From assembly GCA_009869945.1 (NCBI GenBank), contig WIXG01000010.1, positions 1 through 64,000 on the forward strand: a stretch of 64,000 bases of DNA, in the 5' to 3' direction. The translations under genes and the position numbers were made by a program. Under the pieces are notes generated by a model. That model worked only from the letters and a program-made list of their open reading frames with translations. It was not told the DNA's origin and searched no databases. This document shows, piece after piece, positions 48,201-62,301 of this stretch. The DNA is from Mesaphorura yosii. Lineage: Eukaryota; Arthropoda; Collembola; Poduromorpha; Tullbergiidae. How positions within the stretch are numbered: position 1 is the first letter of the stretch; each line of letters starts with the position of its first letter.

Positions 48201-50734
48201 CGCCAATTGGGTCATTGAAGACTTGTGCCGATGCCTGGAAAATGCTGCATTGTGTCGGGAACCGCGAATTCATTAATAACTGGACAACAGAAAAATTTCG
48301 CCAATTTAGTACGGACACGAGCATTTGATTTGCTTGTCACATTTCGTATTTGCTTCCTCATTGCTTCTCATTCTGGCCGTTCTTGTATATGATGAGATGA
48401 TCTCAATTCTGTTCTGTTGCATTTCTGCAGTACAAGTGAATTTATGAATGAATCCACTGTGACCCGTCTCCGTCGAGTTGAGCCTCATGTTTGATTAGCC
48501 ACAGACGGGCCTCGTCTAGGCTGAGTTTATTTATTGGCACTCTCTTTTTGAATGCGTTTTTGGTGGTGAGACGCACGTAGCCCGCCTGCAGCGATGGCAA
48601 AATATGAATGGAGCCCAGAGAAGATGAGATTTCTAACTTCTATTCTTTCTAACGAATAACTTTATGGAGACAGGGCGAAGAAACCGCAGATGGTCTTACT
48701 CAAGCGGAATAATGAAAAAATAAAATATAGGAGAAAGAAGAAAGAAAGAAAGCTCGCGGGGCACGGCAATGTAATAAAATGATATAAAAATGCGTCAGCT
48801 GAGATTGCATTCTTAATCTCAACCTAAAGCTAGCTTATTAATTCAATAGCAGCAGCGCGTTGATGCTTTTGAGGACACGATGAAATGGGGCAGGGACCTT
48901 TGCAAATTACGTGCACAACATGAAATCAGAATTACGTGTTCACGGGGCTAAGCTCAGGCTGTCAGACGTGTTTCAACGAAGAATTTTGATTCCCCACCCA
49001 AATAGCAAGTAGCAAATAGCACGATCGATCACTATGCAGCTTGAGAGCATCCATCAGAGAACGGTGAACGGGAATGCGAGCGCGTACGTAATGTAATTTG
49101 GCAAATCGGTGACAGTTATATCTTACTGCATGATTACTTTATTCGCATCGCAAGGCTTCGGATTCAAGAATAGATTATTTGATGGTAACGGTGAATGGTA
49201 ATGGAAAAAGGGCGCTGCACTCCTAACTTCGCTTGGGCATGTAAATACAAGAACGAGCACTCATTCTTGGAAGTATCTCCTTGATGCAGAAATGATGATG
49301 ATGATTTTATTATGAAGCCTTTATGAGGAAACTCTTCGTTTGGCTTTCTGTCTCATTACACTTTCTTCTCCTTTGCGAAAAGCGAAGCGAGGCCACGCAC
49401 GTTAGTAGCTCGATGATGGGATGGCACGAAATTGCGGTGCGTCTGCGACTTCCTGTGATTTATGAGCTCAAGCTCGAGGTTCCGAGAAATCCTTCACAAT
49501 TCTTTCTCAGAAACAATTCGTCGACGCGATTACACTCGCGAATCGCGATCGGGTCGAGCCGGCCATTATTCCTGCTGTTAGTTTTATTCATCGAGGATGG
49601 AGCGCGTATAATTTCGAAATTAAAGCTGCGCAGTTGAGTTATCATTACAGCGTGGTGTTTTCCTGGAATGCTTCAAGTTGCCCAATTCCGGGGTGGGATT
49701 AATAATGATCTTCCGCGTTGGCGTTCCGCAACGAACTGAACATTGAACGACCGCTCCGTCGATTTCGTGCGGTTCCTCGTTCTGAAAAAAAATGTGATTA
49801 TAAGTGACGCCTGAAACCCTGAAATATTTCAACACCAGAAAATAAGAGAAATGAAGCCAATCCAAATCCAGCTCACTCAAATCAAGGCAAGTCTGTTAAT
49901 CAAATATTTTATTATGTGGCTATTTATAATACATGTTATTAATTTTAAATTCACAAAATTATTTCACTCCATGCAGCATCGAAAATTAATTAGTCTCTAA
50001 ATTAATTTTGCTGTACAAACTCCGACGAGGCCTTACTCAATCTCTCAGTTGAGTTCCTATCCTTTTCTCTAATCTTCTAGAAAATACTTGTAATAGTAAT
50101 TAAAATCTTGTCAATCTCTTTCATTCTTCTGTACAAGCTACAATAAATATTCCCATATGATCCTTCAGGGTTTGCTTGACACGTTTGATCATTTGGGGGG
50201 TTTCCAGATTTCTGAAGCCTGACGCTTGACCCGGAGGGGCCGAAATGATACGGCAGCGTGTTATTGCATGCTGTTTCGGTTCTTGCTTGCAGCACCACCC
50301 GAACTGCTTACGAAATCTGAATTTGTTGACGGGCTCTTGAGGCCTGAATTACGTTTCAAAGGACGCCAACTGTCGGCAGACTGATTTCCCCAAGCTAGGA
50401 GCAAAAACGAACACAAAACCAAAATGTAAAATCAAACGAATACCACTAGCACTGTCTACCATGGTATCTAGTACGTGCTATTAATAGAAGCGGGTTTATC
50501 ACAAGTTTCAAATGGATTTCAGGTACGAACATACTAGACAGAAAGACAGAAGATACCCAACTATCTACATTCACGAGAAACGAGCGGAGCATCAGATTGT
50601 ATCACGATCAGCGATTAATAAAGCTGCACACGCTGCCCAACAAAATTAGTTAAGTTAATTGTTAGCAATAGTTACCTATTTGGTTAGTAGGACGAATGGT
50701 TAGTAGTATGTTAGTGCACGCAAACAAGCATAGC
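45239..50734. other. Gene-poor region of 5.5 kb
   Basis: No open frame in this stretch has coding character on either strand. It contains a five-copy 14-bp tandem repeat (47411-47480) and a short GAAA/GAAG-rich run near 48729-48751. It lies between the SQOR promoter and the 3' end of the GPCR gene. The left part is presumably SQOR promoter; the rest is unassigned. Confidence 0.5.
47411..47480 (+). repeat. 14-bp tandem repeat, five copies
   Basis: Five head-to-tail units of exactly 14 bases, each starting GAAACAA and differing mainly in the last six or seven bases (starts 47411, 47425, 47439, 47453, 47467). The constant AACAAT/AACAAG core resembles an HMG-box (SOX-type) site. Confidence 0.8.
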
Positions 50735-53700
50735 TCAAGTTTTATCCGTATTAACAGCCTTATTCGAGTTATTACTTCGACTGTGTGTGCCCTCGTTGGT
50801 GCAGAAGAGGAGCGACTTGTACGCTTGGCGGTACTCCAGGGACATGGCCACATAAATGATTGGATTCATGCAAGTCGTCATGTAGATCAGAATGTAGCCG
50901 ACTATGTTCCAGACGCTGTTGGTGTTCTGCTTCGTGATCGCCTTCACAAGCGTGATTGGGAGGTAGCAAATCACAAACGTGGCAAAGATGACCAGAATCA
51001 TCCAGAGAAGCTTCCGATCTTTGGAACTCATTTTGCCTCGTTGGTGGATGACGGCCATGGAAGGACGGCCGAGCACGATGCCACCGGTTTTGTTGTTGTT
51101 TCCGCCTTTGCCACCACCACCGCTCGTGCTGCTGTTGCTGTTTCCGCTTCCGATCGAGGACGGTCGTTTCAGCAAGTCTGCAGGTGTTGGACCTGCAATG
51201 CAAATGCAATATTGAGTAACATGTGGGATGATTTCTGCAACAATTTGAAAGCAATCACTTCGCTAACTACCATTATGCACCTGCGACAGGCGGAAATAAT
51301 GGAATAGCTCTTTGCAATAGCCTAATAGCGTTTGATTTATAAGGACATTAGCTGCAAATTGCCAGTCATATTTCAAAAGATGGGTCGTGTGTCACCTATT
51401 CTCAATATGAATCAGAAGATGACCTTCATAAAGTTGCACTCATTTCAAGACTGAAAACTAATTCTGCAAACGGCATATCAAAGTCAATCAATCGGCTCTC
51501 GTATCAAAGTTGCGAAAACCCGGAGAAACTGTGAAACGAGATGATTTGGTGATCAGTTTGGAAGTGGAATTTTGAAGTATTGTGCAAGAAATTCTGAAAA
51601 CATGAACATGAACTATTCCGTATAGATTTCAGCAATGGAATGAGCGGAGCCTGGGGAGGTAAACAAGTACGACAAGAAGAAGGAAAGTTATTTTACACTT
51701 GAATAACACCGAAATCTCCAACGCCTGCCGTTGTCAGTTGGCTGGTGTCGATAAAAAGCAAACCTGACTTAAGAAGTTAATACGGGAGATGTTGAGTGTT
51801 CGCTTCGATTAGATTTGGCACAGTTCATGAAACTTTTGCAGGTGAAAGTTTGTTCAGGCTGGCGAAATCTGTTCTTCCAGATGCGACAACTCGAGCACGA
51901 CCAGACAAGTGCATATGAGAAAAGTTTTAATACAACACATGAGAGAACAAACAGAAACTGAAACTGACCATGTTCTGGAGTTGACGGAGGTGTTGTCGTC
52001 GTCGTCGATGTTCTGGTCAGAACTGCGCCAATGAATCCCTTTGTACGTTTAGTCGGGCTGCTGTCCGCCGACCCCGCCGCAGCATTGTACTTGCTGCTGC
52101 TGGTTGTGCTGTTTCTTTTCTTACTTGATCTCTTGCTCGGTGTTTCGCCTCCATTCGCAACCGCTGTTGCGCCGTGGGCCAGTTCCATCGTCGCCGGTTG
52201 CTGCGGCCCGTGGGACTTGATGGTCGCTTGACGGACAATGATGAAGATTCGTGCATAGCAGATTATAATGGCCATGCATGGCATCACGAATGCCAGGAGA
52301 AAGAGAAAGGTTTTGGGCGAACGTCCACGGGTGTCCGGGACAATGGAACAGGAACCGATTTCTTGGTCCAGGTCGAATCGTCCCCATTTCTCAAGCAGGG
52401 TTGGGATGACTGCTCCGAAGGAGCCGACCCATATCAGCAGGATTTTGATGGCAAGATTTCGATTGCTGTACATTCTGGAATCAGAACAACAATTGAACTA
52501 ATTTACCTGATTTCCGCCCTGCTGCGTGCAGTCCGCTCATTTCACTTACTTGGGATACAACCGCGGATGTCCAATCATGACGTATCTGTTTATTGTAATG
52601 GCGAGCACGGTGAAGATGGAGACTGCCATCAGGCCATACCGTGCAAATGGGAACAGAATACACATGAGTTTCCCATGAACCCAGTCGCGGTGCCAAAACA
52701 TGGAGAGGGCCAGAGGCAGATTGAAACAGCAAAACATGAGGTCACAGAGACTAAGATTGATGATGAAGTAGGCTGTGGCATTGCGAACCTGCAACGTACA
52801 GGAAAAACATAAACAAAGGTGAATTAGGACAATTTGTTCAGGTTCGGCTAAATTATTCGTGAAGTAAATGTCTCTCTCGATTTATGCAATGGAAGGTGTA
52901 TTGAACTTTCTCCTCCGTGGTTCAGACAATTTGAACTATACATGGCTCTGTTCGGGTTCGGGTGATTAATTTCGCCAATATCAGTCTGTCTACTCCTTTT
53001 AGCCGAATCGCAGCCGACAGTCCGAATCGGATCTTTGTAGTATTTCCTGCTTTCTCACATAAATTAGCAGTTAATGGCTCGGGTTCAGTTTAGGAGATGC
53101 GGACTGCGAGCATTATCCAAACATCTTAATGGACTTTCTTAGTTACTGCCTCGCCTCATCTCTCGCGCAAATTAAAAGCAGTAAATCCAAGCCTGATTAT
53201 TATGCGAACATTAAACCTGCACCGAAGCCGTGCTGGCATCGCATCTGTTGGAGTCTTTGAACTAGTGAATGTGAATGCGTTGGTCGCTCGCGCGGCTTGA
53301 GTCTTGAGCACTTTCATTAAAATCTTTGCTGAATCCACTTGGCAGAGCGCTTGGAAGAAAGGTTTAACAAACAGGTAAAATTCAGCGTCTGAACCACGCA
53401 AGGCACATAATTCTCGTTAATTGTAAGACGATTCTGCCTTGCAATGCAGCGCTCGTAAAATGTGCGATTTTTGTAGGCAAAGCATTAAATGAATTACCGC
53501 CGATAAAATTCTTATTTTTAAAAGCTCATAATTCACGCTTTGCTATAGAAGGTAAACATGAAAATTCGATTGAGTATTGCTTTTAAAGAATTTATAAAGC
53601 AAGAAAGGCTCGTGTCACACGCGCAGCACGTGCGACACGTTCAAAGAAAAAGTGAAGGCAGAAAAAGGAATGATTTGAACTTGGGATCATGTTCCAGTCC

Positions 53701-56700
53701 AGCATGGCACCAAAAAGCAAGCCAGTGGTAGTTTTATTATTGGAGAGCGTCTAAAGAGAGAAATGTGGGAGAAAGCGCAAGACGAAGGCGAAAATAAGTA
53801 GAACGGAACGCAGCGCCGAAGAACAAAAGAGTAGAGACGCTGCTGCTACTTTATTATTACTTTCAAGTATTGATTTCAAATTGACACAGTCTTTAGTGTT
53901 CTCGATTATAGAATTTCAAACTCAATTACCCACACTCGGTCTTTGCACTCTATCGCGTCCGTGCGGGACGCAGGACGAATGGAGAAAGAATTTATGGTGC
54001 CTGAGCGAACTCTAAAAGACTCCTTCCATGCAAATGCAAGAAATAATTGCATTTTGAGTCGAGGCATTCGCATTGCCTTGACCTGATGAGAGCCACCATA
54101 TCGTATCTGTATGTGGAAATGACAGTGTTCAAATTCGATGTTGCTGCATAAAATCTCCTTAGGAAAAAGCAACTTTGTACTGATACAAGGCAGAGAGTGT
54201 ATTAAAACCCAAACTCAGTTAGCATATAGAGCTCTCGAGACTAAACTGCACACTGCGCATCCAAAATTCACAATCTGAAATCTGAATCAGAATTCGTTTG
54301 GAAGCTGCACTGCAAACCATCCGGGTCTCATGTAATATGAATCCCTTTGGATCATTTATCTCTTTCTCTCCGACCATACTGAGCGCTTTGATCGTATCAC
54401 TCCCGAGCAAATCTTTAACACCCAATTTTCACTTCATTCCATTCTAACTCACATTCTGATTTTGTGTAGTTTCAGCCAGCAAAAAACGCTTTTCAACTTG
54501 GAATTTGAAATAGAATGAAGGGAATTACACTGGCTGAGTCAGGAAGCGAGGATTCAGCGTAGGAGAGGCAGAGAATATGAATCTCAATTCACAAAGTGGG
54601 CGTCCATTCACTCACCGACTGGATTTCGGTCGCAGGACATAAAATACCACTAAAACCACCAGTAGCAGAAACAGTGAAAGCGAAGGAGAATCGACTTCGC
54701 ATCCCATACACGTTTTGCGTTTTTCCAAGAACTCATCAGATCACAAGAAGCTTAGTGAAAATTGCGTTACAAGACAGGATTTATTTTTATTTACTGTTTA
54801 CCTTTCCCTATTTGAATGCTTTGAAACAAGTTGCGCTTGTCTTAAGCGCCGAAACGAATAAATTATAGACCCATTGCTCCCTTATTCTCTGTGTTAATCT
54901 TTCCGTTTCCTCTCTTGCTGTGCTTTGCCCTGCTGGGTCTTCGTCCGAAATTTATGCATAACACTTTGTTTGTGTGCATTCAAGTCACAAGTGCAGATTT
55001 ATGAACCCCACAGCAAGTGCCCTGATCCCATCTAACGCGTAACGCTTTAATGGTACCACTCAAGCACACTTGACTTGAACTTTTCTTTTGTATTTTTATT
55101 TTTCGCATCTTCTTGTATCAAGTATCAAAGTATCATGTCCCAGTTCTACTTTTCTATGCATCCTTTGACACTGCGGTTGAGCCGAGTCGAACTGTGGCTC
55201 TGGCGCTTGCTGTCTGAAATCAATTGCATGGAAATAAAAGAAAGCAGTACACAAATATTTCTTTAGCAAAGTATGCAGTATTCAGCGCAGAGGAAGCCAG
55301 CCTCGTACTCATAAGATACTCGACGCGAGTCGAGAGTGACTATCGCATCAAAAACATGAACTTCCGCATGGTTTACTTTCTCCCATTCCTTCTCCGGCAT
55401 TCGCACATTCTTTTCACGAGATTCTATTATGTAATAATATTATTATTGCATTCATTCACTCCGCCAAAGGAGATTCGCATTCGCAAGTCTTCAGACTGTT
55501 GGTGTGTATTTAGATTATTACCCGAGTTACTTAGTACTTATGCTACTCATGAACGACTATTCTGCTAAATGAATAGCTTGCATTCTTGCATTAAAAAAAG
55601 ATAGCAACGTAAAAGTAAGTGCTTGAAAAGAAATATGATACACATTGAGCCGAGGCGTTGTGCGAAATTTTAAAAGACTTTCGGAGAGAAAAGGAAATAT
55701 GAATGATGATGAAGGAATCCAAAGAATTGGGCCGGGACGCTTTCGCTGCCCGACTTGAATAGTTAAAGTTTTCCAGTAATTCCTGCCATTCAGCACGTCT
55801 TGTGATGATGACAGAATGGAAACGTGCTATTTGTCCAAGGAATAGAATGTGCAGTTTAAAATCCTGCTGGAAAACTCGAATCTCATGAATTTTTAGCGCA
55901 TGACTGAGCCTGGAGCATTCAGCTGAAGAAATTGGAGCATGTTCTGTGTACAATGTGTAATATTACAAGTGAATAAGCATGGCCACTGCGATTGTCCAGT
56001 GCCAGGCCAGCGCCGTCACGCGGCAGGCATGACATCTTTATGACAGCAAATATTATTTCTTCCTCGTTTCGTCTCGTGAGTCGTGATAATCGAGATAAAG
56101 TATCGCCATCCCCTCTGCCATAAATTTGTACGCCCAATAAATTTTAGCGCTCGTGGTCGCTGCTCCGCCAAACCGTTCAGCGCGGCGGCGGTAATGCAAT
56201 CATGCTATTTAAAAGCGGGGAATCACTTTCTTCGTCTCATCTTGCCAGCAACTCATGCGAACTGAACGACCGCTGCTGCTGGTCGGTTATTGCCGATTGA
56301 CAATACGCGAAATGTAATCTTTCCCTTCCGGTCTACATGTCTGACATTTACAGCAGGGCTAAACGCTTGGAAGCACGGAGTGGATCGGAGCGGAGAACAG
56401 AAAAGGAAGCCCGTCAGCAACTTTTATAATGAATGAGACACAAAACCCGACGCCGCCGCTCGTGCCGCCTGTTCTTGTTATTTGGTCTTTAAGAGATAGC
56501 CGAAAATAATGAAATATGTGGCTCTAGATGGGAAATGCCGAGTCCCAAGGCAAATGACAAGAAGGCAGATTCGTCAAATCATGGACACTGCCAAGTCAAA
56601 ATGAACTTTCATTGACAGCTAAAATTGGCCGAAATCTTCATGAAAGGCCAAGCTTCATTGTGTGGTGTGCCTGACGTTGACGGTCACGTTAATGAACACA

Positions 56701-59700
56701 GCCATTGAACGCTATGGGCCGGACTCGCTGGAAGAAAGAGTGTCATTTGTAGTACTTGATTCGAATCCAGGAATCATGGAGCCAAATACAGATTCGATTC
56801 ATCATTTTCAAGTAAAGTTCAAGCCACAAGCACTCTCATATTGTGACTGATGGCCTGCGACTTGCGACTGCGACTGCGGCCATGGAAAATATGGGTTGAG
56901 GACTGAATTGCATGTGCTCCAGATTCTTCTATCCTAGCTCAAGCACACTTCATCACGCTTTTCTGCGGCGGCAGCTTTCTTATTTGACATTTTGATTGAT
57001 TATTTTGGTATTCTGACATGGTGGGTGGATACGTCAACAATTTTTTGCCATGCCCCATAATCTGCAATATTTGTTGAGTGCTCTAAATCTCCTCAGACAT
57101 TAAACGTGAGTTGTAGAAGAACTTCAACTTCGCATCAGCTCAGGATTGACTAGAATTTGACTAAAAGTGAAAAGAAAATGTATTCGACAATTTCTTAAAC
57201 CCTGTTTGATTGAAACAGCTAACACCACCAGTCACCTTAAAAACGTGTCATGTGGTTTGTAAATTCTGTAAGAAAACAAACGGCATTGACGAATATGCGT
57301 TTACCCAAAAAGAAATTAAGTCAATCGCATCAGAAAGCCTTTCTAACACAAAAAGCATGTGTAATTCATAGTTTGTACCGGAAATTGGATTAGGTCATTA
57401 ATGTGAGTGTGCCTAAATACATAGTCGCTTCGATACTTATTAACCAGTACAACAAATGGTCAAATTTCGCAAGACGTGTGGTTTCCGGCGAATTATAACT
57501 TATTCCTTGTATATTCAAGGCGAGAATTGCATTGATTTCTGTCATCGGTCAATTGCTCAAGGACCTTGATAGCCTTGGTTCAAGGTTTCTCTCGTATTTA
57601 TGCGACTTACATGATATCACCGTTATTATTAATTGAGAGCAATGGTGATTGGTGAGTTAGAAGCATTCGCCGCTTGTCATGTAGCCGCGCGTTACAATCA
57701 CGCATGTTTACTTTAATTGCACGTTAAAGCAATTTTCAGTCTTACTAACTACTTGGAGTAACAATCCCGGGGCCTGGCACGTGTAACTATTCGTTTGATG
57801 TTAGAGCCACTCCCAGGAAAGGAGAAGAAGCGATCGACAAGTCCATGGATGAACGATGAACTTCAGGCGATCTCGTTACTCGTCACGTTCCTAGCGGCTT
57901 TACTCTAGCCTAACCCTCTAATTTGGAGTTCATTGATACTATCTTGCCCTCCATGGTTCGTGTGATTAATTGCCTTATGCCTTCACGTTTTCCAGCCGTG
58001 GATACTGAAGTGATCACGGATCACGTCGCAGCAGCTCTGAAAAGAATGTCTTTGATCTGCTCTTTCCACGAATTTTTCATTTCATGGGATTAGGATCGCG
58101 ACGCGACTGCCTGGATCGGTCGGCTACTTCGACTAAAAAGTGCAGTTAGTGCACTTGACTCTGGGTTGGATGGATTTTTGGATCACACTCCATCATGCCT
58201 GGTTTACGCGACTGGGGCCGGAGAAACAATGGAGCTATAAATTAGGCGCTGTAGATTTAGTGTAGCATGTCCTATCGCTGCCTTATCGAGAGTTCAAGCT
58301 TCAATGATTCATTGCCGGCTATGTCAGAAACTGCTGAGTTTCTGATTGCTTTATTGTGGTGACAAATCAACCTCGCATTCCTGAACAAAGTTTGTTCGCC
58401 AGACTTGCGAGAAACGAAAAGCAATTACGAATGTAACGCGCAACTAATAACTTTATGTAGCACGCATTAGACGACAGGAGCCAAATTGTGCACGATGGAG
58501 CACAAAAATTCAATTTAGCAGAGTCAAGAACCTCGACACCCGAGAGTGAAGTGGAAACTGTGCCGAAAGCTGAAACAACGACACGAGGACACGACACAGT
58601 TTTAGAAAAGTTCGAAAATTATGTGTCTAAGAATTAGTAATGTTTCGGGTGTTGTAATTTCATTAGCGCACAGTGCAGAAGGCATTTGTTTGTACACAAC
58701 ACAGTCACAGTCAACAGCGAGTGACTCGTGCTTGTAGCTTTCATACCCGACAGTTTATGTTTTTACTTAGCAAAATTAAAAAGCGAACACAAGGAGCGGC
58801 AGTGGCATTTCCACTTTCAAGTCTTTGATGACGGTGATGGCATTCCGGCCGTGTCTGACTCAGCTCGTATAAAACAAAACATTAGCATAAGTAATATCTT
58901 CCTTAATTCTTTCTGGAATAATTAATTCGTCCCGAATGCATACAAAATGAGCCCGAGCCCTAAACTGTCTTCTCTAAGCATAAGTGGCCGGGCCTGATGA
59001 AAAAGAGAAACGCTGTAATGCTGCAATGCACTGCAAGATTCATTTGGCCAAAATAAGCAATATAAACACTGCGAACTGGATCTGAGATTCTTGTTCTTTG
59101 TTGTCTGTGCTATGGGCCGGGTGACTTCAGACAGGAGCGCGAGGCGAGTGATTTATTTTAAATGACATCTTACAACATTTCCTTGTCTTCGACTTTCCTC
59201 CTTCTCTTCTTTCTTTCGAATCTGATAATACAAAGAAACTTTCATTTGCGATGCCTCCCGAGTACTGTACGGAATTGCAGCAGAACTAGTTTAGTTGGTC
59301 GTTACTCTAAATCTCTCTTAAATTGATTGTTACTCTTTCTCACAGCCTGTAATCCATTCACACACGCTAAACGACTGTATAGCTTCGGCTGCGAACGTCG
59401 GTGAGAACGAAAGAAATGGGGCACGATCCGAACGCGAGTGTGCCAAATGACGACAGCCAAAGTGCACGTACTCGAATTCGCCATTCACTCGACTCATAAT
59501 CAAGTATTTATAGTATCGCGATCACCATCGCCCCGTGCCCATGTCGTAACTTTCAGTCAATTAACCACTTGATTCCTTCTCTAACGAGATATTTAAGCCG
59601 CCGAGCATGGTTTCAAATTACCAAAGGGTACTGAACCCAACCCATGCATCGCCTAAATAAATTCTAGTTTGGTACCACGAAAGAATTGGGACTTCTGAAG

Positions 59701-62301
59701 GGTTATTTTTGGATTAAAAACTTTCCCAACTTAATTTGGAACGCGAACACGAATCTCGATCATAAATTCATTCATTAACGGGAGATAATGGCCAATGCTG
59801 GAACAGAAAACTGCGAAAATTCGAACACAGTGCCAGAGTGAAATGCGGAATGCAAAGAAGCAATTTATATTCATCTTGGAAAGAATCACCTGAGAATAGA
59901 ACATGAGAAATGTGGCTGCTTTTGGAAGTACCGTACGAATCCTGGAAACTGAGACACCTCCAGCCGCATTGTGCCGGTTCAACCAACTTGTAATTTGGTT
60001 TGATTTACGTGCTGCTGATAAAATATTCATATCTTGCCCGTTTCTTATTCACTTTATAGCAATTTCGGAGCAGCAGCAGTAAAGAATTTGCATGGAATTC
60101 CGCCGACATTATCTGAAACGGCTGCGGAGACTCAAAGTATTGATATTTGCATTAAAATTTCAATAATGCCATCGTATTGTGGTAGGCCAGCATGAATTTC
60201 GTTTTTGAATTTATGCCCGAGCCCGTTTTATTGGTCGTAATTTAAATGTTACGATTAGACAAGGCGCAACGGAAACTTTTACTTTAAAAAATTCTCAGTT
60301 CCTATAAAAAAACGAGCCATTCACAACTTTTTTCTTTTACGAGGTATTCGTAGTAAAATTTTTTAAAGACGAATTTTTTCCTTCATGAAACTTGGGAACT
60401 TCACGAGACACGGCGAGAAGGACTTGACGCGACTGCGACGTGTCAGTTTTATAGACTCTTGAACACTTTTCGACTTTAGTCGCTTCGAATGTAGCAAAAA
60501 GTGAGAAAAAGTTCGTGGCCTGCATTAACTAGGGTATAGAGACTCGATTGTAAGAGATCACAATTTTTCAGGAAGCAATGAAACTCGTCCGTAATATTAT
60601 GCACGAATAAGTTGGGCAGTAAATAGTGAAAGCAAAGCCCGACTCTGACTGACTTCACATGCATAGGAATCTTTGATAAATGACTTTTTCGTCTGAACGT
60701 GGCAGTTGGCAAAAAGTCGCATGCAAAATGCAAAAACTGTGAAACTAGACTTTTTTACTCTTTTTTGCGAGCACGCAGTAAAACGAGACGAAGACCAAGA
60801 GTGTAGACGACCCGGCCGTATCAAATGAACCCGTAAAATTGTGAAATCTGGAAATCTGCTTGAATCTGAATGAATCCCGACTCCAACGAAAATATTATCA
60901 TATTACGCGCGCGACGCGCTCACGTTCTTGTAAGCGTAGCGTATGATATATGGGCTGAATGGGCTTTATAAGCAGAATGTTCTGACGCCTGACATTTCGC
61001 AAGTTCAGATTTTCTCTTTGCGCATATCCGAATTCTGATGCTCGCGGTAACTCAGTGTGAATGCCAGCGCTAGCGAATATGAAACAGAACATGTCAACTC
61101 AACTCTTCTCCTGTATCCAATATTATTAAATATTATTATTGGCAAATGTGGCACAGCTGCTACTCAGTTCTTAAAACTGTCAAGCGTGGTAAGACCCTCC
61201 AAACTTTTCCGTACTAAATCACTCACCACGCTACGCCACGCACGCGTGAAATGAACTCCTCGACAAAGTTATTATGAAATACGTGAAGAAAATCAATTAT
61301 CCATGTTTTTATTGGATGAAAAATCGAAATTCTTTTCAAGTACGTAATTTTTAATTCCAGAGTGCTAAAGCGAATGAACGAGCACTTGAAAATGACGTGA
61401 TAAAAGTTGGTCTAATGCGTCTTAATAATGTTTGCTCTCAACGCTTTTGTTCAGGTTAACGAGCAATCCAGCGTAATACTCCAGCGTATGTGCCTGTTAA
61501 TGGATTTGACCTAAATAGCAAATGTACTAATGTGTGCAATTCCCTGAGCTATTTTAATTAATATCTCCCCATGCGAAACACGAATAAGAGGAAAGTTGAG
61601 TATTGACTAACCTTCTTGCACCTTGCCAGTGCAATTATTGTCAGTAAATTCCCCGGAACGCCAACAATTATGAAGAGCAGGCAGCAGAACGTCGCAAACT
61701 GTGTGAGTTCAATCGGGATATTTGCAAACAGGTCCCCGTACTCGGACGAGGATGAACCACCGACAATAAAGTCATCATCCGGGTGATGAAGTTCGTGTCC
61801 GGTGAAAGATGGCGGCATTAAATGATTCATCATGAAGCCACCGGGTCTGCCACTCAGATTGCCCGTGGGGAATGGAAATGGCGATGGAACAGATGTAGCG
61901 GCGGCGGTCGTCGTCGTCGTCTCATTAAAGGCATTGCTGCCATAATAATCATAGTCGTGCTGTGTCGTTGACGCTGCTGCTATGGCCGCCCGTTCAAAAT
62001 CTAATTGTCTCTGGTTATTGTTGTATTCATTCACAATGTGGTCAGTGGCTGCTGCATTTCTCTCCGTGTTTGTGCTCGAGCTGGGGTTGCTGGAACTTGT
62101 CAGAAATGAGAAAGGCGAGAAAGATGAACTCGAACTCACTGGCGACGGTGAAGTGGAAAAACTTGCACTTTCACCACTGGCGAAGGGATTCAAGAACCGC
62201 GTTGTTGAAGCAGAAGGCGAATTTGTGCTCGTACCCGTGAAAACTGATGCTGCTTTCTCGCTGCTCCCGTCCAATTTCACCATTTTCACGCTTTCGTGCA
62301 T
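50735..62301 (-). CDS. Moody/Tre1-family G-protein-coupled receptor
   Basis: Four coding exons on the minus strand, 61612-62301, 52550-52788, 51969-52474 and 50735-51192, give 630 residues. About 200 Ser/Thr/Asn-rich residues precede TM1 (IIVGVPGNLLTIIALARCKK). TM2 carries NLSLCDLMFCCFNLP. TM3 ends in NRY (297-299) instead of DRY, as in Tre1/Moody. Cysteines in MCILFPF and GSCSIV can form the TM3-EL2 disulfide. IL3 is long and Ser/Thr/Lys-rich; TM6 begins SSKDRKLLWMILVIF and TM7 has NPIIY. Drosophila relatives act in blood-brain-barrier glia (Moody) and germ-cell migration (Tre1); which branch this belongs to is not resolved. The first intron (52789-61611) is 8.8 kb, whereas most introns elsewhere are under 120 nt, suggesting regulatory content. 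An alternative Met lies six codons after the chosen start. Confidence 0.92.
51193..51968 (-). other. 776-nt intron of the GPCR gene
   Basis: The phase-1 intron between the IL3 exon and the TM6-TM7 exon; GTCAGT donor and TTGCAG acceptor on the minus strand. No coding sequence was recognised inside. Confidence 0.75.
52789..61611 (-). other. 8.8-kb first intron of the GPCR gene
   Basis: Bounded by a GTTAGT donor (61611) and a GTTGCAG acceptor (52789) in phase 0 between TM1 and TM2. No nested gene, transposon coding sequence or RNA gene was recognised on either strand. Its size against the compact introns elsewhere suggests it holds enhancers. Confidence 0.7.
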
